From JANNNF01 sp040385825 (lineage in GTDB: Bacteria; Pseudomonadota; Alphaproteobacteria; Rhodobacterales; Rhodobacteraceae): a stretch of 64,000 nucleotides of DNA. The stretch lies in the NCBI GenBank assembly GCA_040385825.1, contig JAZKGQ010000006.1:1-64000 (forward strand), read 5' to 3'. A program made the position numbers and the translations under genes. Numbering within the stretch: the stretch's first letter is position 1; each line of letters begins with the position of its first letter. Below the pieces are notes generated by a model. It was not told the DNA's origin. It saw only the letters and a program-made list of their open reading frames with translations, and ran no database searches. Below, in pieces: positions 41,783 through 50,828 of this stretch.

Positions 41783-44035
41783 TCAGGACCGCTTCTTGCG
41801 CACCAGCTTGCGCTTCAACGCGACATCCTTGACCGCCGCCTTGCCCGGCTTGCGCGGCGCAAAGCGCCCCGGTCGTGCCCGGCCTGTGGGCAGGGTGCGG
41901 TCGTCGATGGTCAGCAGGTCCAGCATCAGCCCGCCCGTGACCGGCGTTGCCTCGGCCAGCCGCACTGTCACCCGCTGGCCAATGCCAATGGTCACGCCGG
42001 TATCGGCCCCGATCAGGGCCTGCGCGTCGGCGTCAAAGTGAAAGAACTCGCGTCCCACGCTGCGGATCGGCACCAAGCCATCGGCCCCGGTTTCATCCAG
42101 CTTCACGAACAGGCCAAAGCGCTGCACGCCGGAAATCCGCCCCGCAAACTCCGCCCCCACCCGGTCCGACAGATACGCCGCCAGATATCGGTCGTTGGTA
42201 TCGCGTTCGGCCACCATCGACCGGCGTTCGGTATCGGAAATCAACTGCGCGGTTTCATCCAGATTTTCCACATCCCAAGCCGACAGCCCGTCGTCGCCCC
42301 AACCATGCCCGGCGATCAGCGCCCGGTGCACGATCAGGTCGGAATAGCGCCGGATGGGAGAAGTGAAATGCGCATAATTCTTCAACGCCAGCCCGAAATG
42401 GCCAAAGTTTTCGGCGTTGTAATAGGCCTGGGTCATGCTGCGCAGGGTGGATATGTTCAGCAGTTCATCAAACTCGGTGCCCTGCGCCTGCGCCAGCAGC
42501 CGGTTCAGGTGCATGGTCTGCAACACTTGCCCCTTGGCAAGGGTAAAGCCCGAAGCCTCGGCCACCTCGCGCAGCGCGTCCAGCTTCATCGGGCTGGGTT
42601 CTTCATGCACGCGGAACAGCAGGGGGCGCTTCAGGCGCACCAGTTCCTCGGCCGCTGCCACATTGGCCGCGATCATGAATTCCTCGATCAGCCTGTGCGC
42701 GTCAAACCGGTCGCGGAAGGCAACCGACGTGACCTTGCCATCCTCGTCCAGCACGATCTTGCGTTCGGGCAGGTCCAGATCCAGCGGCTGCCGCGCCGCG
42801 CGTGCCAGTTTCAGCGCCTCATAGGCGGCATAAAGCGGGCGCAGAACGGGGTCGAGCAAGGGCCCCGTGGCATCATCCGGCGCACCATCAATCGCCGCCT
42901 GCACCTGCCCGTAATGCAATGACCCCGCCGACCGCATGATGCCCCGCACAAAGCGGTGGCCGATCTTGACCCCGCCCGCATCGAACCGCATCCGCGCGGC
43001 AAGGCAGGCGCGGTCCACATGGTCGTGCAGGGAACACAGATCGCCCGACAGAACGTCGGGCAGCATCGGCACCACCCGGTCGGGGAAATAGGTGGAGTTG
43101 CCGCGACGCCGACCCTCGCGGTCCAGCGCCGATCCGGGGCGGACGTAATGGGCCACATCGGCGATGGCAACCCAGACGACATGGCCGCCGGGATTGCCCG
43201 GCTCGCTGTCCGGCTCGGCATAGACCGCATCATCGCGGTCGCGGGCGTCCACCGGGTCTATCGTCACCAGCGGCATCGAACGCAGGTCCACCCGGCCCTC
43301 GGGCCGTGCGGGCTGCGCGGCATCCGCCTCGGCGGTGACGGCATCGGGGAACTGGTCGGGGATGCCGTGCTGATGAATGGCGATCAGGCTGACCGCCTTT
43401 GGCCCGCTCGGGTCGCCCAGCCGTGCCGTGATGCGCGCCTGCGGCAGGCCCATGCGGCGGTTGCCGACCGCCTCGCCTTCGACCAACTCACCGTCCCTGG
43501 CATCCAGCGTCTGGCCTGCCGCCACCCGCCATTCCTTACCCTCGCCCTTGTCGATGGGGATGATCCGCCCGCCTTCGGCATTGACCCGGAACACGCCCAG
43601 CACCTTCAGCGCATTGGTGCCGATCCGGCGGATCAGCCGGGCCTCATAGGCGTGATCATCACGCGCAACCTTTGCCAGCCGCGCCAGAATCCGGTCGCCC
43701 GCCCCCAAGGCCGGATCGCCCTTTTGCGGCAGGAACAGAATGCGCGGGTATTCGGCATCATCCGCAATTTCCATCGGTCGCGCGAACAGGTCGCCCTGCG
43801 CATCGGGGGCCAGCATCACCAGCACCGACACCGGCGGCAAGGCCCCGGCCTCGCGGTAGGTCTTGTGCTCCACATCCACCGCGCCCTCGGCCTCCAGCGT
43901 CTTGAGCAGGCGTTTCAGGTCGATGCGCGCATCGCCCTTGATGCCAAAGGCGCGCGCGATGTCGCGCTTGGCGGTTTTGCCGGGATTGTCGGCGATCCAT
44001 TGCAGGATCTGGTCTTTGCTGGGCAGATTTTCCAT
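41783..44035 (-). CDS. rnr: Ribonuclease R
   Basis: A 750-residue processive 3'-5' exoribonuclease. N-terminal winged-helix and cold-shock-like domains lead to the RNB domain with LVTIDPVDARDRDDAVYAEP (metal-binding aspartates). HYVRPGSALDREGRRRGNST, NYAHFTSPIRRYSDLIVHR and a C-terminal S1 domain (GRISGVQRFGLFVKLDETGA) follow, then a basic tail RKLVRKKRS. It degrades structured RNA and works with trans-translation, so smpB in the same window is of note. First gene of a pair with the transglycosylase. Confidence 0.96.
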   Translation of the reverse strand: MENLPSKDQILQWIADNPGKTAKRDIARAFGIKGDARIDLKRLLKTLEAEGAVDVEHKTYREAGALPPVSVLVMLAPDAQGDLFARPMEIADDAEYPRILFLPQKGDPALGAGDRILARLAKVARDDHAYEARLIRRIGTNALKVLGVFRVNAEGGRIIPIDKGEGKEWRVAAGQTLDARDGELVEGEAVGNRRMGLPQARITARLGDPSGPKAVSLIAIHQHGIPDQFPDAVTAEADAAQPARPEGRVDLRSMPLVTIDPVDARDRDDAVYAEPDSEPGNPGGHVVWVAIADVAHYVRPGSALDREGRRRGNSTYFPDRVVPMLPDVLSGDLCSLHDHVDRACLAARMRFDAGGVKIGHRFVRGIMRSAGSLHYGQVQAAIDGAPDDATGPLLDPVLRPLYAAYEALKLARAARQPLDLDLPERKIVLDEDGKVTSVAFRDRFDAHRLIEEFMIAANVAAAEELVRLKRPLLFRVHEEPSPMKLDALREVAEASGFTLAKGQVLQTMHLNRLLAQAQGTEFDELLNISTLRSMTQAYYNAENFGHFGLALKNYAHFTSPIRRYSDLIVHRALIAGHGWGDDGLSAWDVENLDETAQLISDTERRSMVAERDTNDRYLAAYLSDRVGAEFAGRISGVQRFGLFVKLDETGADGLVPIRSVGREFFHFDADAQALIGADTGVTIGIGQRVTVRLAEATPVTGGLMLDLLTIDDRTLPTGRARPGRFAPRKPGKAAVKDVALKRKLVRKKRS

Positions 44036-44080
44036 GCCCGTGATCTAGCACGCCCAAAACCCCAAGACCACCGGGGCTGC

Positions 44081-44157
44081 TTTCATACTGGCTTAAATAT
44101 CCCCGCCGGAGGCATGGGCGGCTGGGGCAGGACGCTCCGCGGGGGATATTTGGGAAC
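44081..44157 (-). repeat. GGATATTT-type intergenic element, copy 5, mirrored
   Basis: Minus strand from the GNAT stop: AAATATCCCCCGCGGAG (44138-44153), a GC-rich centre, then CCGGCGGGGATATTTAAGCC and AGTATGAAA (to 44081). Two cores face each other, making a large palindrome between the GNAT stop and the rnr start region. Confidence 0.55.
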
Positions 44158-44168
44158 AGATGATGCCG

Positions 44169-44588
44169 TCAGAGCATCAACTTCATGTCCCGGTGCGCGA
44201 TGCCTGCATCAAGGTATTCGTCGCCAAAGGCGGTAAATCCCAACCGTTCGTAAAAGCCCAAGGCATGCGACTGCGACCCGAGCTTCACCACGGCAACCCC
44301 CGGCATCTGGCGGAACTGGTCCACCGCCGCGCGGATCAGCGCAGCGCCCAGCCCGGTGCCGCGCACGTTTGCCAGCACGCAGACGCGGCCGATCTTGCCG
44401 GTGTCGCCTTGGGTCAACAGGCGGGCCGATCCCATCGGCACCCCGTCCACCGTGGCCAGCAGGTGGATGGCGTCTTCGTCCTTGTCATCGACCTCCTGAT
44501 CTTCGGACACGCCCTGTTCTTCGATGAATACCGTGCGGCGCAGGCGGCGGCAGGTGGCGATGTCGCGGGTGGGGGCAATGGTGATCAT
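44169..44588 (-). CDS. GNAT family N-acetyltransferase (ElaA-like)
   Basis: A 139-residue acetyl-CoA-dependent acyltransferase. RRTVFIEEQGVSEDQEVDDK at the N-terminus, then GSARLLTQGDTGKIGRVCVL and the CoA-binding VRGTGLGAALIRAAV (motif A). VKLGSQSHALGFYERLGFTA is motif B. The GRVCVLANVRGTGLG pattern resembles ElaA-type acetyltransferases. Substrate unknown. The start overlaps the dapE stop (ATGA), so it belongs to the same transcript; no link to diaminopimelate is evident. Confidence 0.88.
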   Translation of the reverse strand: MITIAPTRDIATCRRLRRTVFIEEQGVSEDQEVDDKDEDAIHLLATVDGVPMGSARLLTQGDTGKIGRVCVLANVRGTGLGAALIRAAVDQFRQMPGVAVVKLGSQSHALGFYERLGFTAFGDEYLDAGIAHRDMKLML

Positions 44589-45730
44589 GCGAAATAATCC
44601 GTCAGGATGCGGGCATAGATGGCCTTGAGCTGATGGATATGCGCCACCTCGACCCGTTCGTCGACCTGATGCATGGTGCGGCCCACCAGACCGAATTCCA
44701 CCACCGGACAGTGGTTTTTGACAAACCGCGCGTCCGAAGTGCCGCCCGAGGTGGAGGCCACCGGCATCACCCCGGTTTCCGCCTGAACCGCCCGCGCCAC
44801 AAGGGCAGAAAAATCGCCCGGCGGGGTCAGGAAGCTTTCGCCAGAAATGCTGATGCGGCAGTCGATCTGCACGCCGGTATCCGCCTGCACCGCCGCTGCA
44901 TGGGCGCGCAGCCAGGCAGCGATGCCGGCCCCCGTATGCAGGTCGTTGAAGCGGATGTTGACGGTCGCCGTCCCCTTGGCCGGGATCACGTTGTTGGCCG
45001 GATTGCCGCAGTCGATGGTGGTGATGGCAAGGGTGGTCGGATCGAAATGGACGGACCCGGCATCCAGCGTCTGCGCCTCCAGCCGTGCCAGCAGGGCTAC
45101 CAGCGCCGACATCGGGTTCTTTGCACGGTGCGGATAGGCCGAATGGCCCTGCACGCCCTGCGCCGTGAACCAGCAGGTCATCGACCCGCGCCGCCCTATC
45201 TTCATCATCTCGCCCATCACATCGGGGCAGGTGGGTTCGCCCACAAGGCAATGGGTCATGCGTTCGTTGTTGGCGGCCATCCAGTCCAGCAGGGCCACGG
45301 TGCCGTCGGTGGCCATATCCTCCTCGTCCCCCGTGATCGCCAGAATGACCGCGCCATCGGGCGGGGTTGCCGTCACGAAATCCACCGCCGCCGCCACAAA
45401 GGCCGCAACACCCGATTTCATGTCGGTTGCCCCGCGGCCATACATCCAGCCATCCACCACCGCCGCCCCGAACGGGTCCTGGGTCCAGGCCGCCAGATCG
45501 CCCACGGGGACCACATCGGTATGACCGTTGAAGCCGAAGGATTTGTTCGCCCCCCGCGCCCCCCACCGGGCATGGAGGTTGGCAATCCCGCCCCGGTCTA
45601 CCCGCGTGCAGGCAAACCCCGCCCCCGACAGCAGCCGTTCCAGCAGCACCAGCGCCCCGCCTTCGGCAGGCGTGACCGACGCACAGCGGATCAGGGCGGC
45701 GGTCAGATCGGCGGGGTCGAGTGCGGGCAT
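44585..45730 (-). CDS. dapE: Succinyl-diaminopimelate desuccinylase
   Basis: A 381-residue M20 zinc peptidase removing succinate from N-succinyl-LL-DAP. Motifs: FNGHTDVVPVGD (first zinc His), WMYGRGATDMKSGVAAF (bridging Asp), ILAITGDEEDMATDGTVALL (catalytic Glu), HCLVGEPTCPDVMGE, and GTSDARFVKNHCPVVEFG near the C-terminus. The start at 45730 (MPALDPADLT) has AAAGGA eight bases upstream; ATG at 45739 overlaps that site. With dapD nearby on the same strand but separate, it confirms the succinylase DAP route. Confidence 0.95.
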   Translation of the reverse strand: MPALDPADLTAALIRCASVTPAEGGALVLLERLLSGAGFACTRVDRGGIANLHARWGARGANKSFGFNGHTDVVPVGDLAAWTQDPFGAAVVDGWMYGRGATDMKSGVAAFVAAAVDFVTATPPDGAVILAITGDEEDMATDGTVALLDWMAANNERMTHCLVGEPTCPDVMGEMMKIGRRGSMTCWFTAQGVQGHSAYPHRAKNPMSALVALLARLEAQTLDAGSVHFDPTTLAITTIDCGNPANNVIPAKGTATVNIRFNDLHTGAGIAAWLRAHAAAVQADTGVQIDCRISISGESFLTPPGDFSALVARAVQAETGVMPVASTSGGTSDARFVKNHCPVVEFGLVGRTMHQVDERVEVAHIHQLKAIYARILTDYFA

Positions 45731-46017
45731 GGCAGGCATCCTTTGCGGTCTGCGCCAAGGGATAGCGGCTGGCTGTGCGACCTGCAACCGCCGCCGGGGG
45801 TGTTGCCCCACAGCCACCGCCAGCCGGATGGCGGGCCGCCCAGGGGCAGATAGCAGATGACAAGCCTGCCCGCGCCGCGTATCCATAAGAACAGAAACAA
45901 TAAAGTCCCGAGGCAGGACGAAACCCAGCGGCCAACATGCCGGACCGAGCAGTCAGCCCCAGCAAAACGCGGGGCTGCGGGGGACGATCCTGCCGCCACA
46001 ACGGGGCGGAGGGAACA

Positions 46018-47589
46018 ATGGCGACAGGCGCCGAACTTGGCTACAACACCAACGCAACCGCGTTGCAGATGGCCAACAGCATCTTTGGGGCAGGCACCAC
46101 GGTAACGGGGGCCAGCTATTCCGGCCCGGCCACGTCGAAGGCCATCTACACCAATGGGCAGCTTGCCACGGGGGTGGCGCCGTCGAGTACCGGGGTGATC
46201 CTGTCGACCGGCGATGTGCGCAACTTCACCCAGTCCTCGGGCGACCCCAACCGGGCCACCGGCACCTCGACCGACACATCGGGGACCAACAACAACAACC
46301 TGTTCAACACGGTGGCCGGCACCAATACCTATGATGCGGTCTGGCTGAACGTGGATTTCATTCCGACCGGCGACACCATGACGATGAGCTTTGTCTTTTC
46401 GTCCGAGGAATACCCCGAATACATCAACTCGGCCTATAACGACATCATGGCGGTCTGGGTGAATGGTACCTATGTGCCGCTGACCATCGGCAACGGCACC
46501 ACGGCCATCAACAACATCAACCCCACCACCGAACCCAACCTGTTCAAATCCAACACGACTGACGCATACAACACGGAAATGGACGGGTTTACCCTGACCC
46601 TGAAGCTGACCATGACGGTGCGGCCCGGCGTGGCCAACAGCATCCGCATCGGCATCGCCGATGTGGGCGACGCGCAATATGACAGCAACCTGCTGATCGC
46701 GGCGGATTCGGTGCAGACCGCGCTTGTGGCGATGGATGACACCCAGACGCTGGTGCCGACCGGGTCCAAGACGGTGGATGTGCTGGCCAATGACCAGCAT
46801 GTGTCAGGGGCGGTGCTGACCATCACCCAGATCAACGGGGTCAATGTGGTGGCGGGGCAATCCGTCACCCTGCCCTCGGGTCAGGTGGTGCGGCTGAACG
46901 CCGACGGCACGCTGACCATCTTTGGCGACGGGCAGTCCGAGAACCTGCATTTCACCTATTCGGTCCGGGACAACCTAGGCAATTCGGACACCGGGCTTGT
47001 CACCATCAACTCGGTGCCCTGCTTTGTGGCGGGCACCCTGATCCGCACGCCGGACGGCGACCGCCGCGTCGAAACGCTGGAACCGGGCGATCTGGTCGAC
47101 ACCCATGATGGCGGCCCCGAGCCGCTGCGATGGGTCGGCCAGCGCAGCGTGCCTGCCGCAGGGGCGATGGCCCCGGTCCGCATCCGGGCGGGCACCTTTG
47201 GCGACCATGGCACCCTGATGGTATCGCCGCAGCACCGCATCCTTGTGCGCGACAGTCTGGCCGAACTGCTGTTCGGCGAGTCCGAAGTGCTGGTGGCCGC
47301 CAAGGATCTGGTCAACGACCGGTCGGTGCGTCAGGTCGAGGGCGGGCGGGTGACTTATTACCACCTGCTGTTCGACGCCCATCAGATTGTCTACTCCGAA
47401 GGGCTTGCGACCGAAAGTTTCCACCCCGGCCCGCAATCGACCCGCACCTTTGCCCCCGAAACGTTGGCCGAGATCACCACCCTGTTTCCCGATCTCGACC
47501 CCGATACCGGGCTCGGCTATGGCCCTGCGGTGCGCCGGTCGCTGCGCGTGTTCGAGGCCCGCGCCCTGTTTGGCCCAAGGGCGGCATAG
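46018..47589 (+). CDS. Choice-of-anchor-L and Hint domain protein with intact Hint cysteine
   Basis: A 523-residue, Thr/Asn-rich probable extracellular protein without a Sec signal. Residues 1 to about 235 resemble the choice-of-anchor L domain (ALQMANSIFGAGTTVTGASY, VWLNVDFIPTGDTMTMSFVF, SSEEYPEYINSAYNDIMAVW). A cadherin-like linker (ALVAMDDTQTLVPTGSKTVD) follows. The Hint domain starts at Cys335 (PCFVAGTLIRTPDGDRRVE) and has SPQHRILV and a later HLLFDAHQIVYSEGL. The cysteine nucleophile suggests autoprocessing. GGAGG precedes the ATG. Secretion route unknown; type I export is an inference. Confidence 0.8.
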   Translation: MATGAELGYNTNATALQMANSIFGAGTTVTGASYSGPATSKAIYTNGQLATGVAPSSTGVILSTGDVRNFTQSSGDPNRATGTSTDTSGTNNNNLFNTVAGTNTYDAVWLNVDFIPTGDTMTMSFVFSSEEYPEYINSAYNDIMAVWVNGTYVPLTIGNGTTAINNINPTTEPNLFKSNTTDAYNTEMDGFTLTLKLTMTVRPGVANSIRIGIADVGDAQYDSNLLIAADSVQTALVAMDDTQTLVPTGSKTVDVLANDQHVSGAVLTITQINGVNVVAGQSVTLPSGQVVRLNADGTLTIFGDGQSENLHFTYSVRDNLGNSDTGLVTINSVPCFVAGTLIRTPDGDRRVETLEPGDLVDTHDGGPEPLRWVGQRSVPAAGAMAPVRIRAGTFGDHGTLMVSPQHRILVRDSLAELLFGESEVLVAAKDLVNDRSVRQVEGGRVTYYHLLFDAHQIVYSEGLATESFHPGPQSTRTFAPETLAEITTLFPDLDPDTGLGYGPAVRRSLRVFEARALFGPRAA

Positions 47590-47592
47590 CAG

Positions 47593-48612
47593 ATGGACCA
47601 GCGCATCGCCCCCCGCATCTCTCAATGGATCGCCCTGTCGGACAGCGCCGCCACGCCGCCTGCGGATGACGGCCTGCTGACCGCAGGGGCGCTGGTGATC
47701 GAGTTGTCGCTGCCGCTGCCGCGCGCCGGGGTGTTGCTGGACTATCAGGCCACGGGCGGGTGGCCGCGCACGCTGTCGCTGTTCCATGATGCCGATGGCG
47801 GGCTGAGCCTGCTGCACCGTCAGGGCGCGGCGTTGACGCGGCATATCCTGCCCGGTCCCTTGCAGATTGACGGCCAGACGGCGCGGCTGATCTATGCCTG
47901 GGACGCCCCGGCCCGGACATGGACCCTGCGGCTGGAAAGCCGGGGCCAGACGACCCGCGCGGTGGCCTATGGGCTGAACCCGATGCCGCTGCCGCTGGCC
48001 GATATTGCGGCCCTCTGCGCCGGGGCGGGGCTTGCCCGGCGCGATGCGTCGGTGCTGTGGTACGGCGTGACCGACCACGATGCCCCGCCTGCCAGTGCCC
48101 CCTGGATCGGCCTGCGGACCCCGGTGCCGACGACGCAAGGCCTGATCCCGGCGGGCCTGTTGCGCGAAGGCTGCGAGGTGATCACCCGCGACGGCCCCCG
48201 CCCGCTGCTGTCGCTGCGCCGGATGAACCTGCCTGCGCGCGGGGCCTTTGCCCCGGTGATGCTGCGCGCGCCTTATTTCACCCGCACGACCGATCTGCTG
48301 GTGTCCGCCGAACAACTGATCACCATTGGCGGGCTGGAAGTCGAATATCTGTTCGGTGAAGACGAAGTGCTGGTCGAGGCCGGCTGTTTGATCGACGGCC
48401 GCGCCGCCCTGCCCGACCCCCGCCGCATCACCATCGCCAGCGTGTCGCTGGATCTGGGCGACCCCGCGCTGCTGGACATCGACGGCTGCACCGTGATGAC
48501 CGCCCACCACGGCACCACGCCCCCCCGCGCGCCCCTGCGGGTGCTGCACGGGTATGAGGCCCTGCCCCTGATGGCCTTGCTGCGACGATTGCGCCCGGCG
48601 GATGCGGCGTAG
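47593..48612 (+). CDS. Hint-like protein lacking the catalytic cysteine
   Basis: A 339-residue protein. Residues about 30-130 look like a beta-sandwich (LVIELSLPLPRAGVLLDYQA, RTLSLFHDADGGLSLLHRQG), followed by a Hint-like part from about residue 175: GLRTPVPTTQGLIPAGLLRE, GCEVITRDGPRPLLSLRRM, VSAEQLITIGG, YLFGEDEVLVEAG. Where the active protein has PCFVAGT, this has IGLRTPV, so the nucleophile is missing. It begins three bases after the stop of the active Hint gene. Function unknown; a partner or immunity-like role is only speculation. Confidence 0.7.
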   Translation: MDQRIAPRISQWIALSDSAATPPADDGLLTAGALVIELSLPLPRAGVLLDYQATGGWPRTLSLFHDADGGLSLLHRQGAALTRHILPGPLQIDGQTARLIYAWDAPARTWTLRLESRGQTTRAVAYGLNPMPLPLADIAALCAGAGLARRDASVLWYGVTDHDAPPASAPWIGLRTPVPTTQGLIPAGLLREGCEVITRDGPRPLLSLRRMNLPARGAFAPVMLRAPYFTRTTDLLVSAEQLITIGGLEVEYLFGEDEVLVEAGCLIDGRAALPDPRRITIASVSLDLGDPALLDIDGCTVMTAHHGTTPPRAPLRVLHGYEALPLMALLRRLRPADAA

Positions 48613-48627
48613 GCCTGCCTCTGCGCG

Positions 48628-48996
48628 TCAGTCGTAAAATGGCGTCATCTGCGCCACGATGACCGAGTTTTCCGCCAGCGCCCGGTCCATCAGCGCGCGT
48701 TCCTCGCCGTCGATCTCATCGCCGCCCGCCAGCCGTTCATCCAGCGTGCCATAGCCGGACACGTCCAGCGGTGCCAGATCGGCCTGTTTCAGGATGGCAA
48801 CCGTTTCGCGCACCGCCTCGGCCTCGTCTATGCCGCTGGCATAGATGATCAGCGCGGCCCCGGTGGCCTTGTCGGGCAGCCCGTCGCCCGCCTTGCGGCC
48901 GACCTCGACCACAAGGGTAAACACCTGCTGCGGGCGCTTGACCTTTTCGGGCGCGGCTTGGGGCAGATCGTCGGGGGTGTCGTCAGGATCGGTCAT
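48628..48996 (-). CDS. Hypothetical acidic protein downstream of dapD
   Basis: A 122-residue, acidic, probably cytoplasmic protein. It starts with a disordered DPDDTPDDLPQAAPEK head, then VFTLVVEVGRKAGDGLPDK, AALIIYASGIDEAEAVRETV and MDRALAENSVIVAQMTPFYD. A single alpha/beta domain is likely. I recognise it only as a conserved type of hypothetical protein in Rhodobacteraceae. It follows dapD by 21 bp, so it is probably co-transcribed with it. Confidence 0.75.
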   Translation of the reverse strand: MTDPDDTPDDLPQAAPEKVKRPQQVFTLVVEVGRKAGDGLPDKATGAALIIYASGIDEAEAVRETVAILKQADLAPLDVSGYGTLDERLAGGDEIDGEERALMDRALAENSVIVAQMTPFYD

Positions 48997-49017
48997 ATCA
49001 GCCTCCGGTTCGCAGGA

Positions 49018-49842
49018 TCAATCGCGCAAAAGCTCGTTGATGCTGGTCTTGCTGCGGGTCTGGGCGTCGACCTTCTTCACGATCACCGCGCAATAGAGGT
49101 TGATGCCGCCCTTCGATGGCATCGACCCTGCCACCACCACCGACCCGGCGGGCACCTCGCCATACATCACCGCCCCGGTTTCCCGGTCCACGATCTTGGT
49201 GGATTTGCCGATGAACACGCCCATCCCCAGCACCGATCCTTCGCGGATGATGCAGCCTTCGACCACCTCGGACCGCGCGCCGATAAAGCAGTCGTCCTCG
49301 ATGATGGTCGGGCCAGCCTGCATCGGCTCCAGCACACCGCCGATGCCGACGCCGCCCGACAGATGCACGCGCTTGCCGATCTGCGCGCAAGACCCTACCG
49401 TGGCCCAACCGTCAACCATGGCACCTTCATCGACGTAAGCGCCCACGTTCACGAAAGACGGCATCAGCACCACGTTGCGGCCAATGAAGGCCGACCGCCG
49501 CACGATCGACCCCGGCACGGCGCGAAAGCCTGCGCTGCGCCATTGGTCCGCGCCCCAGCCATCAAACTTGGACGGAACCTTGTCCCACCAGGTTGCATCG
49601 CCATTGCCGCCGCCGATCACGCCCATGTCGTTCAGACGGAACGACAGCAGCACCGCCTTTTTCGCCCATTGGTTCACATGCCAGTCGGCCCCGCGCTTTT
49701 CCGCCACCCGCAAGGTGCCACTGTCCAGTGCTGCCAGCGTGGCCTCGATGGCATCGCGGGTTTCACCCTTGGTCGCGGGGCTGATGCCGTCGCGGGCCTC
49801 CCATGCAGCGTCGATTGTGGCTTCCAATGCGGCATAGGACAT
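49018..49842 (-). CDS. dapD: 2,3,4,5-Tetrahydropyridine-2,6-dicarboxylate N-succinyltransferase
   Basis: A 274-residue left-handed beta-helix acyltransferase using succinyl-CoA. Hexapeptide repeats run from about residue 100 to 215 (IVRRSAFIGRNVVLMPSFVN, VGAYVDEGAMVDGWATVGSC, IIEDDCFIGARSEVVEGCII). WHVNQWAKKAVLLSFRLNDM before them is the DapD N-domain signature. SMPSKGGINLYCAVIVKKVD closes the protein. The start MSYAALEATID at 49842 follows a GGGAA site. Transcribed from a good-looking promoter in the divergent gap with the LOG gene. Confidence 0.97.
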   Translation of the reverse strand: MSYAALEATIDAAWEARDGISPATKGETRDAIEATLAALDSGTLRVAEKRGADWHVNQWAKKAVLLSFRLNDMGVIGGGNGDATWWDKVPSKFDGWGADQWRSAGFRAVPGSIVRRSAFIGRNVVLMPSFVNVGAYVDEGAMVDGWATVGSCAQIGKRVHLSGGVGIGGVLEPMQAGPTIIEDDCFIGARSEVVEGCIIREGSVLGMGVFIGKSTKIVDRETGAVMYGEVPAGSVVVAGSMPSKGGINLYCAVIVKKVDAQTRSKTSINELLRD

Positions 49843-49881
49843 GGCGCGTTCCCTTTTTCGGATGGTTCTGGTCGGCACCAG

Positions 49882-49910
49882 CCTATAAGGCTTGGGGCAG
49901 ACCCACGCAA
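49882..49910 (-). promoter_or_regulatory. Candidate sigma-70 promoter for dapD
   Basis: Minus-strand TTGCGT (49905-49910), 17-base spacer, TATAGG (49882-49887), about 40 bp upstream of the dapD ATG. Similar in -35 to the rRNA promoter. Confidence 0.6.
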
Positions 49911-49934
49911 TCCGGCCAGAGGCACTTACCGCCC

Positions 49935-50750
49935 ATGAAAGACGAACCCCGCGCCCACCCGTTCCGCGATTCTGCGCAGGATGCTGCTGCTGCCCGCCGC
50001 ATTCCCGATACGCCGCAGACCCTGGCCCCGGCCTACCGGCTGGCCTTTGCCGACCACGATTTCCTGACCCGCGACGATCTGCGCCCGGTGCGGCTGCAAC
50101 TGGAACTGCTGAAACCGCAACTGATGCTGGACGAGGCGGGCATCACCTCGACCATCGTGCTGTTCGGCGGCGCGCGCATCCCGGCCCCCGAGGCTGCGGC
50201 CAAAACCGCCACCCTGGCCGGGCTGTCGCAGTTTTACGACGAGGCCCGACGCTTTGCCTTTCTGATGACCCAGCGGTCGATGGCATCCGGCGGGCATGAG
50301 CGCGTGATCTGCACGGGCGGCGGTCCGGGGGTGATGGAGGCTGGCAACAAGGGCGCGCATGAGGCGGGCGGGCAGTCGATCGGGCTGAACATCGTGCTGC
50401 CGCATGAACAGGCGCCGAACGCCTATGTCACGCCGGACCTGTCGTTCAACTTTCACTACTTCGCCATCCGCAAGATGCATTTCCTGATGCGCGCGGCGGC
50501 GGTCTGCGTGTTTCCGGGCGGCTTTGGCACGCTGGACGAGATGTTCGAGAGCCTGACCCTGATCCAGACCAAGCGAATGAAGCCGATCCCGTTTCTTCTG
50601 TTTGGCCGGGCCTGGTGGGACACCATCATCAACTGGCAGGCGCTGGCCGATGCCGGGGTGATCGCACAGGCCGACCTGTCGCTGTTCTGCTTTGTCGAGA
50701 CGGCAGAAGAGGCCATGGCCGCCATTGATGGCTGGACTGCGCCGGAATAG
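49935..50750 (+). CDS. LOG family protein (lysine-decarboxylase-like nucleotide phosphoribohydrolase fold)
   Basis: A 271-residue Rossmann-fold protein of the LOG/YgdH group. The nucleotide-site motifs are ICTGGGPGVMEAGNKGAHEAG and VFPGGFGTLDEMFESLTLIQ (PGGxGTxxE). Small LOG proteins release bases from nucleotide monophosphates (cytokinin riboside 5'-monophosphate in plants). This longer type, with an N-terminal helical extension of about 90 residues, probably acts on other nucleotides. The frame opens at 49803, but the start at 49935 fits the family N-terminus and leaves room for the divergent dapD promoter. Confidence 0.88.
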   Translation: MKDEPRAHPFRDSAQDAAAARRIPDTPQTLAPAYRLAFADHDFLTRDDLRPVRLQLELLKPQLMLDEAGITSTIVLFGGARIPAPEAAAKTATLAGLSQFYDEARRFAFLMTQRSMASGGHERVICTGGGPGVMEAGNKGAHEAGGQSIGLNIVLPHEQAPNAYVTPDLSFNFHYFAIRKMHFLMRAAAVCVFPGGFGTLDEMFESLTLIQTKRMKPIPFLLFGRAWWDTIINWQALADAGVIAQADLSLFCFVETAEEAMAAIDGWTAPE

Positions 50751-50774
50751 GGCCGCGTTCTGGGGCTAATCGCC

Positions 50775-50828
50775 GGGGGTTTCACACCCCCGGACCCCCG
50801 TGGGATATTTATGCCAATGTGAAACTGG
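50775..50828 (+). repeat. GGATATTT-type intergenic element, copy 6 (most complete)
   Basis: Plus strand after the LOG stop: hairpin GGGGGT-TTCAC-ACCCCC (50775-50790), GGACCCCCGTGGGATATTT, ATGCCAATGTGAAACTGG. This copy shows all parts clearly and serves as model for the family. Its right part overlaps the last codons and the stop of the convergent alpha-glucosidase gene. Confidence 0.7.
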
